A DNA stretch of 64,000 nt, from NCBI GenBank assembly GCA_001464035.1, contig LNEC01000019.1:496001-560000 (forward strand). The letters run 5' to 3'. Below the pieces are notes generated by a model, which saw nothing but the letters and a program-made list of their open reading frames with translations, was not told where the DNA came from and did no database searches. Each line of letters begins with the position of its first letter. Within the stretch, counting starts at the first letter, position 1. The DNA is from Bradyrhizobiaceae bacterium Ga0074131. Its GTDB lineage: Bacteria > Pseudomonadota > Alphaproteobacteria > Rhizobiales > Xanthobacteraceae. Below are positions 42,071 through 49,872 of the stretch, in pieces. Made by a program: the position numbers and the translations under genes.

Positions 42071-43809
42071 CCCTGTCCCGCGATGCCCGGGTTGTCGTCG
42101 ACGCCCTTCAGGGTTACGCCACTGCCGCGCTGCGCCGGCATCTTGCCGGAGCGCAGATGTTTGGCGAACACATCCCACACCGGCACGCCCTGCTGCTCGT
42201 TGACCGAAGCCCATCCCGCCACCTTGTAGCTCTTGCCGGCCTCGAGCGAACGGCCGTCACCGAGCTTCAGGTCGGAAATCCGGCGTCCGGCGGCTTCGGT
42301 GGGGGAACAGGCATAGGCGAGGCCGCCGACGCGCACCATGTCGCCGCCCTGCTGGTAATAGGGATCGGCATTGAACAGGTTGTCGCAGACGTCTTCGAGG
42401 ATATCCTTGATCTGGCTGCCGGTCATGCTCAACACGTAGGTTTCGGGATAGGCGATGGCGGTTTCGGACAGCACGTCTTCCATAGTGACCGGCTGGCCCG
42501 GCAGCACGCTGTTGCCCCAGCGAAAACCCGGCGACAGCGCGACCTCGGCGTCGAACTCGCCGCGCAGCGCGTCGCAGATCAACTGATCCACGGTGCCGCC
42601 GAAATTGCCGCGACGGTAGAGCAGCCGGTCCGACGTCGCGAGTCTTGCGGCATAGGCGGCGGCATGCGGCTCGCGCATCTTGCCGATCAGCGCGGCCATC
42701 GCCGGATCCGGCTTCAGCAGCTCGGAGAACACCGGCAGCAGCCGGTACCGAATGTCGGCGACCTTGCCCTTGGCGATTTCGAGATCGAGCACGCCGAGGA
42801 ATTTTCCGCTGGAGCCGGCATTGGTGACGAGCGTGGTGCCGCCGGCATTGGTGACGGGGATCGGCTGCGGCACGGCGTCGTGGGTGTGGCCGCCGAGGAT
42901 GACGTCGATGCCGGTCACGCGGCTCGCCAGCTTGAGATCGACGTCCATGCCGTTATGCGACAGCAGCACCACGGCATCGACCTTGTCGTTGCTTCTGAGC
43001 GTATCGACCAGCTTCTGCAACTCGTCGTCGCGTATGCCAAAAGTCCAGTCCGGCGTGAACCGCTTCGGATGCGCGATCGGCACATAGGGGAAAGCCTGTC
43101 CGATCACGCCGACGCGGTGGTCGCCGATTTCCTTGATGGTGGCGGGCTTGAATACCCGCCCCGAGGCCGGATCGAACGCCTTGGCGTCGTTGAAGGCGGC
43201 TTCCTCGGTGAGGAACACGTTCTGCGCCAGGAATTCGCCCTTGAAGCGAGCGAGATTGCTGCGCAGCGCCTTCTCGCCATAGGTGAACTCCCAGTGGCCG
43301 GTCATCGCCTCGATGCCGAGCAGATTCGCGGCCTCCACCATGTCGGCGCCCTGCATGGTGTTGGAGAGTCCCGAGCCCTGCCACAGATCGCCGCCGTCCA
43401 ACAGCAGCGAGCGTCCGCCACCGGCCTCGCCGCGCAGCCGGTCGATCAGCGTCTTCAGATGCGCGAAGCCGCCGAGTCTGCCGAATCGGGCCGCGGACTT
43501 TTCGAAGTCGAGAAACGTGAAGGCATGGGCTTCGGCGCTGTCGGGCTTGATGCCGAAGCGGTCGAGAAAGGCGCGGCCGACCAGGTGCGGCGGCTTTCCG
43601 GCCATCGCGCCGATCCCGAGATTGACGCTCGGCTCGCGGAAATACACCGGCAGCAATTGCGCGTGCGTATCCGTCATATGGAGGATGCGCGCGTTGCCGA
43701 AGCGGTCGAGATCGTACATCGAATCGGCGCCGCGCGCCGGCCACGGCAGGGCGCCGGTGAACGCCGCTGCGCCTGCGAGGGAGAGAAAATCACGGCGACG
43801 GATGGTCAT
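42067..43809 (-). CDS. soxB: SoxB, thiosulfohydrolase of the Sox complex
   Basis: A 580-residue periplasmic enzyme with a Tat leader (MTIRRRDFLSLAGAAAF). It belongs to the 5'-nucleotidase-like metallophosphoesterase family: metal motifs HMTDTHAQL, LLLDGGDLWQGSG, TGHWEFTYGE and GGHTHDAV bind a dimanganese centre. It hydrolyses the terminal sulfonate from SoxY-bound S-thiosulfonate as sulfate. The ATG at 43809 has GGGGAGA 6 bp upstream. It follows soxK by 34 bp and overlaps the DsrE-like gene by 4 bp. Family length is normal. Confidence 0.95.
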   Translation of the reverse strand: MTIRRRDFLSLAGAAAFTGALPWPARGADSMYDLDRFGNARILHMTDTHAQLLPVYFREPSVNLGIGAMAGKPPHLVGRAFLDRFGIKPDSAEAHAFTFLDFEKSAARFGRLGGFAHLKTLIDRLRGEAGGGRSLLLDGGDLWQGSGLSNTMQGADMVEAANLLGIEAMTGHWEFTYGEKALRSNLARFKGEFLAQNVFLTEEAAFNDAKAFDPASGRVFKPATIKEIGDHRVGVIGQAFPYVPIAHPKRFTPDWTFGIRDDELQKLVDTLRSNDKVDAVVLLSHNGMDVDLKLASRVTGIDVILGGHTHDAVPQPIPVTNAGGTTLVTNAGSSGKFLGVLDLEIAKGKVADIRYRLLPVFSELLKPDPAMAALIGKMREPHAAAYAARLATSDRLLYRRGNFGGTVDQLICDALRGEFDAEVALSPGFRWGNSVLPGQPVTMEDVLSETAIAYPETYVLSMTGSQIKDILEDVCDNLFNADPYYQQGGDMVRVGGLAYACSPTEAAGRRISDLKLGDGRSLEAGKSYKVAGWASVNEQQGVPVWDVFAKHLRSGKMPAQRGSGVTLKGVDDNPGIAGQG

Positions 43810-43843
43810 ATGATGTCTCCCCGCGAAGTGACGGCTTTGTAGC

Positions 43844-44155
43844 TCAGCGGATTTCCATGTCTTTCCAAAGCGCCTTTTCGCTGGTGGCCTGGAAGATCGA
43901 AGCCTTTGCCAGCGCTTCGGCCTCGTTCGCGGATTCAACGGCCTTGTCGAAATCGCCGGCCTCGGCGGCCTTCTTCGCGGCGTTGATCGTCGATGCCGTC
44001 GTGGTCCATTGGTTGCGCAGGCCGGCGGCCTGCTTGTTGGCGGCTTCCGCCGCTGCCAGCGCCGCCTTGTAATCGGCCTCGCTGGCGGCAAAGGCGGATG
44101 GCGCGATCAGCAGCACGGAAGCCAGCGATAGCAAGGATGTCCTGATCCTGCTCAT
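43844..44155 (-). CDS. soxK: SoxK, SoxXA-binding protein
   Basis: A 103-residue exported protein. A signal peptide (MSRIRTSLLSLASVLLIAPSAFAA) is followed by an Ala/Glu-rich helical domain (ADYKAALAAAEAANKQAAGLRNQWTTTASTINAAKKAAEAGDFDKAVESANEAEALAKASIFQATSEKALW), typical of the SoxXA-binding SoxK/SAXB family. It would bind SoxXA and boost thiosulfate turnover in the periplasm. Its start overlaps the soxA stop (ATGA), so it is translationally coupled. It fits the known soxAXK-type arrangement. Confidence 0.85.
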   Translation of the reverse strand: MSRIRTSLLSLASVLLIAPSAFAASEADYKAALAAAEAANKQAAGLRNQWTTTASTINAAKKAAEAGDFDKAVESANEAEALAKASIFQATSEKALWKDMEIR

Positions 44156-45009
44156 GGCCGCGCTCCCGGCCCGGAAATCGGCAATCCGTTGCTGACATAG
44201 GACAGGTAATATTCGACGTTGCGGTATTCGTCGTCCTGCGGGTTGAACGGCACGCCGCGGATCTGGCTGTTGCAGGTGGTGAAACGCCGGCTGGTGGTGC
44301 CCATGCCGCTCCACTCGGAACGATAGATCGGCATCGCATTCAGGATGCCGAGCGCGGGCGCCAGCACTTCGGCGCGAATTCGCTCGCCCGGGCTCTGCAC
44401 ATGGCAGGTCGCGCAGGAGAAATTGAGCTGACCCCGCCGCGTATAGAAATACTCCTTGCCGTTCTCGTAGGCGGCCAGCGCACGCGGATCGTTGGGGATC
44501 TTGATGTCGAACGGCTTGCCGCGCGAGGTGAACGCCATATAGGCGGTCAGGGCGGCCATCTCATCCCTGACATAGGAAAACGGCGGCTCGCCATTGGCCT
44601 CGCGGCAGCGGTTCAACGCCAGCTCGAGCGTAACGACCTTGCCTTCCTTCTCGTCGAAATAAGGATAGTTCTGGCGGATGCCGATGCCCTTGTTGGGAAA
44701 GCAGTCTTCATAGCTCTTGCCGTTCTTGAACGGCTTAGCGAACATCTCCTTGCCCAGTTCGAGCGAGAACTCGTAAGGCGGAAACTGTTCTTTCTCCTGC
44801 CATTGCCGGTACAGATCCTCATCCATTGAATAGGGGCCGTTGACGAAATCCTCCAGCTTCACCTTCGGGAACTTGTCGGTGAAGAATTTCTTGAAGGCTT
44901 TCGCATCGGCCACTGGATCGACGGTGTCGGCGGCGGCGGCTGGCGCGCCGGCAAAGGCCAGCGCGGCCAGCGCGAGACCAATCGAGGCGAAACGGATGGC
45001 AGATCGCAT
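44152..45009 (-). CDS. soxA: SoxA, c-type cytochrome of SoxXA (monohaem type)
   Basis: A 285-residue periplasmic cytochrome that, with SoxX, links thiosulfate to the SoxY cysteine. The signal peptide is MRSAIRFASIGLALAALAFAGAPAAAA. Only one haem-binding site is seen, CATCH (Cys199, Cys202, His203). Cys246 in the conserved CNSQIRG context is the active-site Cys that also ligates the haem iron. The N-terminal half has single Cys at 103 and 135 instead of a second CXXCH; in monohaem SoxA proteins these can form a disulfide. The soxZ stop is 28 bp upstream. Confidence 0.94.
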   Translation of the reverse strand: MRSAIRFASIGLALAALAFAGAPAAAADTVDPVADAKAFKKFFTDKFPKVKLEDFVNGPYSMDEDLYRQWQEKEQFPPYEFSLELGKEMFAKPFKNGKSYEDCFPNKGIGIRQNYPYFDEKEGKVVTLELALNRCREANGEPPFSYVRDEMAALTAYMAFTSRGKPFDIKIPNDPRALAAYENGKEYFYTRRGQLNFSCATCHVQSPGERIRAEVLAPALGILNAMPIYRSEWSGMGTTSRRFTTCNSQIRGVPFNPQDDEYRNVEYYLSYVSNGLPISGPGARP

Positions 45010-45036
45010 GTTGGTTCTCCGCTTTCGCGTCGGCCG

Positions 45037-45348
45037 CTACAGGATTTTCGCCGTGGTGGTGTCGGTCGCGCCCTTGTTGTCGACCCAGCCGACCTTCAGT
45101 TCGTCGCCCTTCTTGCCGCCCTTGAAGGCGAACTTGACATAGGGATCCTTGGAGACGCCGCCGCCCCAGTCGGCGGCAAACACGATCTTGCCGTCATGCT
45201 CGAACGTCAGTTGCTGGATGAAGTGCGGCGGGATGGTTTCGCCCTTGGCGTTCTTGACGAAGCCGGAATCCATCGGGTGCTGGATCAGCGCCTGGACTTC
45301 GGTGGTGTCGCCTGACGAGGTGGCGCGTATGCGAATGGTCGATGCCAT
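45037..45348 (-). CDS. soxZ: SoxZ, sulfur carrier complex subunit
   Basis: A 103-residue periplasmic protein without its own signal, as usual for SoxZ, which is exported with SoxY. The Ig-like beta sandwich matches the family: STIRIRATSSGDTTEVQALIQHPMDSG, HFIQQLTFEHDGKIVFAADWGGGVSKDPYVKFAFKGG. It forms the SoxYZ dimer that carries sulfur intermediates between SoxXA, SoxB and SoxCD. It is 28 bp upstream of soxA and 95 bp downstream of soxY. Confidence 0.93.
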   Translation of the reverse strand: MASTIRIRATSSGDTTEVQALIQHPMDSGFVKNAKGETIPPHFIQQLTFEHDGKIVFAADWGGGVSKDPYVKFAFKGGKKGDELKVGWVDNKGATDTTTAKIL

Positions 45349-45443
45349 GAGAATGATCCCTGTCTATACTCTTGCGCATGATCTGATCGGAGAACCGGCT
45401 CTCATTTGCGCGAACGCGGTTGTTCGGGTCGGGAGCATGCGCG

Positions 45444-45938
45444 CTAACCGCCGCAGCCGCCGACGGTGACTTTGACTTCCTTGCTGGCGCTGAAGAGCTT
45501 GCCGCCGGCTTCGACGACGACGATCACGTTGCTGGTCTTCGCCATCTTGATGCGGTTGGCCACGCTCGGCATCGTGCCCGCGGGAATCCTGTAAGACGCC
45601 ACCAGCGCGTTCGGATTTTCGGCGACCAGAAACGCCAGCGAGGTCACGCCGTCGAGCGTCGAACTCGCGGATATCGGCACCACCGCGCCATTCTCGGCGA
45701 TCTCGGGCGCGTCGAGCCTGACCTTGTCGGATTTCTCGGCGGTCTTGCCGTACAGCAGCTTGATCGCGTCATCGACGGTCTTCTGCTTGAACGCCTCTTC
45801 CGGATATTTGTCATTGGCGGCGGCGAAGGCCGGCGCGGCGCCTGACGCGATCTTGCCGAGTCCGACCAGCGCGACCGAGGCCACGCCCTGCAGGATAACG
45901 CGCCGGGGAAGCGCAAGTCTGTCGTTCGTCTTTGTCAT
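45444..45938 (-). CDS. soxY: SoxY, sulfur-carrier subunit
   Basis: A 164-residue protein with a Tat leader (ALPRRVILQGVASVALVGLG). The mature Ig-like domain ends in the diagnostic swinging-arm VTVGGCGG, with the carrier Cys at residue 162. All Sox intermediates are covalently bound to this Cys. With a Tat signal it would carry SoxZ across the membrane. It follows soxX by 33 bp and precedes soxZ by 95 bp. Confidence 0.95.
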   Translation of the reverse strand: MTKTNDRLALPRRVILQGVASVALVGLGKIASGAAPAFAAANDKYPEEAFKQKTVDDAIKLLYGKTAEKSDKVRLDAPEIAENGAVVPISASSTLDGVTSLAFLVAENPNALVASYRIPAGTMPSVANRIKMAKTSNVIVVVEAGGKLFSASKEVKVTVGGCGG

Positions 45939-45971
45939 TCGAAGTCTCCTTGGGCGGCGCGCGAGCCACGA

Positions 45972-46367
45972 TCACAGGGTCTGCAGGAAGTCCACGATTG
46001 CGTTGATTTCCTTGTCGGTCAAAAGCCGGTTGCGTCCGAACGGGGGCATGACGGTCAGCGGATTGCGCTTGGTGGCGTCGACGAGGATGGCGACCAGCTC
46101 GTTGCGGTCCGGATACTTGGTCTTGATGTCGATCAGGGCCGGGCCGATCGTGCCGGGAAGAGTGCCGCCCTTGATGTCGTGGCAGGTCAGGCAATTGCCC
46201 TTGCCGCGGTCGAAGGCCAGTCTTTGTCCTTCCGCCACCGTCGACTGGGCTGCCGCCGGCAGCGAAGACACGAGCAAGCCGAGCGACAGCGCCAGTGCGC
46301 AGGCCGGCGTCAGGACGGACTTCCTCGGACGGGGGCTCTTCAAGGGCGCGTTTCCCGGTTGCATCAT
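45972..46367 (-). CDS. soxX: SoxX, monohaem cytochrome c
   Basis: A 131-residue periplasmic cytochrome. The signal ends near LPAAAQS. The haem site is CLTCH (Cys59, Cys62, His63), with a methionine ligand in NPLTVMPPFG (Met107). It pairs with SoxA to oxidatively conjugate thiosulfate to SoxY. The start overlaps the soxD stop by ATGA, so translation is coupled; two adjacent ATG codons make the exact start ambiguous by one codon. The long frame extending upstream is excluded because it runs through soxD. Confidence 0.92.
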   Translation of the reverse strand: MMQPGNAPLKSPRPRKSVLTPACALALSLGLLVSSLPAAAQSTVAEGQRLAFDRGKGNCLTCHDIKGGTLPGTIGPALIDIKTKYPDRNELVAILVDATKRNPLTVMPPFGRNRLLTDKEINAIVDFLQTL

Positions 46368-47035
46368 TTCGGTTGCATCGTATCGAGCGGTCCGGTCGTG
46401 CGTGGCGTGAGATCCCTGCCTTCCGCCGTGGACACGATCTTGACGTCCGCAGGGTTGGCACATGCGCTCATGCACGGCTTGGCCATCGTATCAGGTCTCG
46501 GGTCGGTCCAGACGAAACTGTCGCGATTGGGCATCTTGACTTTCGCCAGACTGTCCTGGTCGGCGACGAATTCGTTGGGAACGATGTCGTTCAAATTGAG
46601 AATATAGGCGGTCAAAGCATAAACGTCATCGGCTGACAATGTGTGCGGGGCCTGCATCGGCATGGCGCGGTTGATGTAGTCAAAGAGGGTGGGCGCAAAC
46701 GGCCAGTAGCTGCCCACCGTCAGTTCCGGCCGGTCGTGCTTCAGCGTTCCCATGCCGCCGGCCAGCTTGGGGAAACGGCCTTCGCCCTCGCCAAACGTGC
46801 CATGGCACGACGCGCACTGCTCGGAAAAAACCTCGGTGCCCCGGGCGACGGTGCCGCTCCCGGGCGGCAGGCCGGCGCCATCGTCGCCCCGCACGTCGAT
46901 ATTCCAGCCCGCAATCTCCTCCGGCGAGGCGATCTTGCCGTATCCGTAATAGCCGGGTTCGGCAGCGCCGGCCGCCGTCGCGACGGCGGCCACGGCAGCC
47001 GCGAGCAGCATGGCACGGTTACGCGAGTTGAACAT
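46364..47035 (-). CDS. soxD: SoxD, cytochrome c subunit of sulfane dehydrogenase (short form)
   Basis: A 223-residue periplasmic cytochrome. The signal peptide is MFNSRNRAMLLAAAVAAVATAAGAA. One haem site is seen, CASCH (Cys74, Cys77, His78), with PKLAGG and TLFDYINRAMPMQAPHTLSADDVYALTAYIL, which supply the Met ligand. It is shorter than the two-haem SoxD of Paracoccus (~384 residues) and the C-terminal part has only CMSAC, not CXXCH. With SoxC it oxidises SoxY-bound sulfane sulfur, passing electrons to cytochrome c. It starts 17 bp inside the soxC gene end. Confidence 0.88.
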   Translation of the reverse strand: MFNSRNRAMLLAAAVAAVATAAGAAEPGYYGYGKIASPEEIAGWNIDVRGDDGAGLPPGSGTVARGTEVFSEQCASCHGTFGEGEGRFPKLAGGMGTLKHDRPELTVGSYWPFAPTLFDYINRAMPMQAPHTLSADDVYALTAYILNLNDIVPNEFVADQDSLAKVKMPNRDSFVWTDPRPDTMAKPCMSACANPADVKIVSTAEGRDLTPRTTGPLDTMQPK

Positions 47036-48299
47036 CGAACACGCTCCCGTCAGGCTTGACCTGCCAGGTCTGGATCGAGTTGTTGTGATAGACGGAATTC
47101 GACCCCCGTTGCTTTCGCAGCTGCGCAATGGTCGGCTGGACATAGCCGGTTTCGTCGATCACGCGCGATTCCAGCAGCGCAGGCCGTCCGTCCCAGCGCC
47201 AGGGCAGGGTGAATTTGGTCAGCGCCTTCGACAGCACCGGTTCGTGCAGCCGCGCGGTCTGCCAGTTGACGCCGCCATCGGTGGAAACGTCGACCCGTTT
47301 GACCTTGCCATTGCCGGTCCATGCCAAGCCCCTGATTTCGTAGAGGCCGGGGCCGCTCAACGGCTTTTCGGGACAGGGGAAGGTGATGACCGACTTGGCG
47401 TCGATCAGCCATGTGAATCCGCGGCTGGTGCCGTCCGGCATCAGGTCGGTGTATTTCGAGGTTTCCTCGCGGGAGTACCAGGGCCTGTCGCCGAGTTTGA
47501 TCCGGCGCAGCCATTTGATGCTGACATTGCCTTCCCAGCCCGGCACCACCAGCCGCAGCGGGTAACCCTGCTCCGGCCGCAGCGCCTCGCCGTTCTGAGC
47601 GTAAACCACCAGGCAATCGTCGAGACATTTGTGGAGCGGCAGGCTGCGGTTCATGTGGGCGCCGTCCGCGCCCTCGACCATGGCCCAGGCCGCCTCCTTC
47701 TTGACTCCGACTTCTTCCAGCAGGGTCGACAACCGCACCCCGGTCCATTCCGCGCAGGAAATCATGCCATGGTTGAACTGCAGCGAATTCAACTGCGCGG
47801 CGCGCCATTCCATGCCGCCATTGGCCGGACATTCGATGAAATGGATGCGCGACACCGACGGGAACCGCACGATGTCCTTCATCGTGAGAATCAGCGGGCG
47901 TTCGACCAGGCCGTGGATCATCAGACGGTGCTGATCCGGATCGACGTCCGGTCGGCCCGAATGATAGCGCTCGAAAAACAGACCGTTCGGCGTGATGATG
48001 CCGTGCAGGCTCTGCAGCGGCGAAAAGCTGATGGACGATTCGGTTCCGGCGGTAAGCCAGGGTACGTTGCGCCTGATAACGTCGGCCTCGGCGTCGGCGG
48101 GCCGGCCATAGGGCCGGTCGACCACGCCGGGCCCGATCGATTGCGACCATGGCGGCTCGGCGGGCGGAGAAGCCGGTTGCGCATGGCCGGGCCTGACGCC
48201 GAGCGCCAGGCTGCCGGTCAGCGCCGCGCCGATACCCAGAAACGAACGCCTGGCGAGCCGCGGATCGGATGTTTCCGCCGGCTTCGATCGCACAGGCAT
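47019..48299 (-). CDS. soxC: SoxC, molybdenum-containing sulfane dehydrogenase subunit
   Basis: A 426-residue molybdopterin enzyme of the sulfite oxidase family. A Tat leader (ARRSFLGIGAALTGSLALG) directs folded export. The molybdenum ligand is Cys157 in HFIECPANGGMEW. Other family elements are SFSPLQSLHGIITPNGLFFERYHSG, LNSLQFNHGMISCAEWTGVRLS and GYPLRLVVPGWEGNVSIKWLRRIKLG. It forms SoxCD with SoxD, oxidising the sulfane sulfur on SoxY. The presence of soxCD implies that thiosulfate is taken completely to sulfate rather than stored as sulfur globules. It is the first gene of the sox operon, starting 92 bp from the putative operator. Confidence 0.93.
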   Translation of the reverse strand: MPVRSKPAETSDPRLARRSFLGIGAALTGSLALGVRPGHAQPASPPAEPPWSQSIGPGVVDRPYGRPADAEADVIRRNVPWLTAGTESSISFSPLQSLHGIITPNGLFFERYHSGRPDVDPDQHRLMIHGLVERPLILTMKDIVRFPSVSRIHFIECPANGGMEWRAAQLNSLQFNHGMISCAEWTGVRLSTLLEEVGVKKEAAWAMVEGADGAHMNRSLPLHKCLDDCLVVYAQNGEALRPEQGYPLRLVVPGWEGNVSIKWLRRIKLGDRPWYSREETSKYTDLMPDGTSRGFTWLIDAKSVITFPCPEKPLSGPGLYEIRGLAWTGNGKVKRVDVSTDGGVNWQTARLHEPVLSKALTKFTLPWRWDGRPALLESRVIDETGYVQPTIAQLRKQRGSNSVYHNNSIQTWQVKPDGSVFDVQLA

Positions 48300-48390
48300 G
48301 TCACGTCCTGGGGCTGGCCGCACGCTTCCTCACCTCGCGGCATTGCCGCCGCTTCTTGTTGATTGTGGGCGCCGTCGTATCGGCATCGGC

Positions 48391-48412
48391 TAATTTAGTC
48401 AATGCTAAATTA
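48391..48412. promoter_or_regulatory. Putative ArsR-type operator between sox operon and regulator
   Basis: A perfect inverted repeat, TAATTTAG-TCAATG-CTAAATTA, with 8-bp arms and a 6-bp spacer. It is the only strongly AT-rich patch in the region and lies 92 bp from the soxC start and 70 bp from the ArsR-type regulator start, so one bound repressor could block both divergent promoters. The ATTTAG..CTAAAT symmetry is typical of ArsR/SmtB-family operators. The assignment is inferred from position and form. Confidence 0.72.
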
Positions 48413-48481
48413 CGGAAGATGCGGTAACATGATATCAGCGCTCGCTGGGCGCACGCTAGATTTGAATCGGGACGTCGGGCC

Positions 48482-48847
48482 ATGAGAGCAGTTGCAGCAA
48501 GCGCAAGAAGCAGATCCGCCGGCGTCAGCGCGGTGGATGCCGCGGCACTTAAGACGCTGGCGAAGCAGGCCGGCGAAGCGGCCCAGCTCCTGAAATTGCT
48601 GGGCAACGAAAAGCGGCTCCTGATCCTCTGCTTTCTGGTCGCGCGCGGCGAAATGACGGTGGGTGAACTGGTCGAGGTGGTAAAGCTCAGTCAGTCGGCG
48701 CTGTCGCAGCATCTGGCGCTATTGCGCGGCGACGGTCTGGTGACGTTCCGCCGGACGTCGCAGACGCTGCATTACAGCGTCGCCGACAAGCGCGCGCTGC
48801 GCGTGCTGCAGGTGCTGAAGGAAATCTACTGCGGGAACCTGAAATGA
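48482..48847 (+). CDS. ArsR-family persulfide-sensing repressor (BigR/SqrR/SoxR-like)
   Basis: A 121-residue winged-helix repressor. The core is AAQLLKLLGNEKRLLILCFLVARGEMTVGELVEVVKLSQSALSQHLALLRGDGLVTFRRTSQTLHYSV. Two cysteines, Cys50 (ILCFL) and Cys117 (EIYCG), sit at positions equivalent to the BigR/SqrR pair that form a tetrasulfide on exposure to sulfane sulfur, releasing DNA. Spacing is 67 residues here against 66 in those proteins. It is divergent from soxC and overlaps the following metallohydrolase gene by ATGA. It probably represses both operons until thiosulfate or persulfide is available. Confidence 0.9.
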   Translation: MRAVAASARSRSAGVSAVDAAALKTLAKQAGEAAQLLKLLGNEKRLLILCFLVARGEMTVGELVEVVKLSQSALSQHLALLRGDGLVTFRRTSQTLHYSVADKRALRVLQVLKEIYCGNLK

Positions 48848-49845
48848 AGCGGCTCCTGGCCGCGGCATGGCTCGCGGCATGTCCGGTATCGTCGACCGGT
48901 GCGCAGACCGCGCCGCCCTACCCGGCCATCACGATTCCCCTGAAGCTCGATCAGGTGCCGGGCAAGCCGATCTGGTATTCCACCGGAAGTCCCGGAATTC
49001 CCGGCAAGGACAATGAAGGCAACACGTCGAACGCCGGATTTGTCGTCACATCCGACGGCGTCGTGGTGTTCGACGCGCTGGGAACGCCGAGCCATGGCTG
49101 GGCGCTGCTGCAGGAAATCCGCAGGCGCACGGACCAGAAAATCCGCTACGTGGTCGCGAGCCATTATCATGCCGATCACATCTACGGCTTGCAGGCGTTC
49201 AGGGATCACACCGACGCGCTGATCGTCGCGCAGGAACGCTCCGGCGAGTACAAGGATAATGACGGGATCGCCGACGAGAAGGCGAGCCAGCGGCTCGATC
49301 AGCGGCGCAACGCGCTGTATCCCTGGATCGACGGCAACACCCGCGTGGTGCCGCCGGATATCACGTTCCGGGAACGCATGACGGTTGCGCTCGGCGACCG
49401 GCGGTTGACGCTGTTCTTTGCCGGGCCGGCGCATTCCTCCAGCGACATGATGATGATGGTTGAGCCGGACGGCGTGCTGTTCGCCGGCGATATCGTGCAG
49501 AACGGCCGGATTCCCTTCATGAACAGCGACGACGTCTCCACCACGCAATGGCTCGAGGCGCTCGGCGAGGTCGAGAAACTCGACCCCAAGGTCGTCATTC
49601 CCGGCCATGGCCGAGCCCTGACCGAGGCCAGCCAGGCGATCGCCTTTACCCGGGACTATATTCGGTACCTGCGCGGCACCATGGCGGCGGCGGTACAAGA
49701 CTGGACCGATTTCGATGTCGCCTATGGTCAGGCCGACTGGTCGAAATACCGGGACTTTCCGGCCTTCGCGAGCAATAACCGCGGCAATGCCTACCGGATT
49801 TTCCTGGAACTGGAGCAATCGCAGTTCAAAGCTGTTAAGCCTTGA
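48844..49845 (+). CDS. Exported metallo-beta-lactamase-fold hydrolase (SoxH-like)
   Basis: A 333-residue periplasmic protein with a signal peptide (MKRLLAAAWLAACPVSSTGAQ). The metal motif is ASHYHADHIYG (His107, His109, Asp111, His112), with His in FFAGPAHSSSDM and VIPGHG, and Asp in FAGDIVQNG. The family includes SoxH and the quinoprotein relay system zinc metallohydrolases. It overlaps the ArsR-type regulator by 4 bp and should be co-regulated with sox. SoxH is not needed for thiosulfate oxidation in Paracoccus, so the reaction is open; a thioester or thiosulfonate substrate is likely. Confidence 0.83.
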   Translation: MKRLLAAAWLAACPVSSTGAQTAPPYPAITIPLKLDQVPGKPIWYSTGSPGIPGKDNEGNTSNAGFVVTSDGVVVFDALGTPSHGWALLQEIRRRTDQKIRYVVASHYHADHIYGLQAFRDHTDALIVAQERSGEYKDNDGIADEKASQRLDQRRNALYPWIDGNTRVVPPDITFRERMTVALGDRRLTLFFAGPAHSSSDMMMMVEPDGVLFAGDIVQNGRIPFMNSDDVSTTQWLEALGEVEKLDPKVVIPGHGRALTEASQAIAFTRDYIRYLRGTMAAAVQDWTDFDVAYGQADWSKYRDFPAFASNNRGNAYRIFLELEQSQFKAVKP

Positions 49846-49872
49846 TCGCAACGGGGCTGGCGCGCAATCGAT

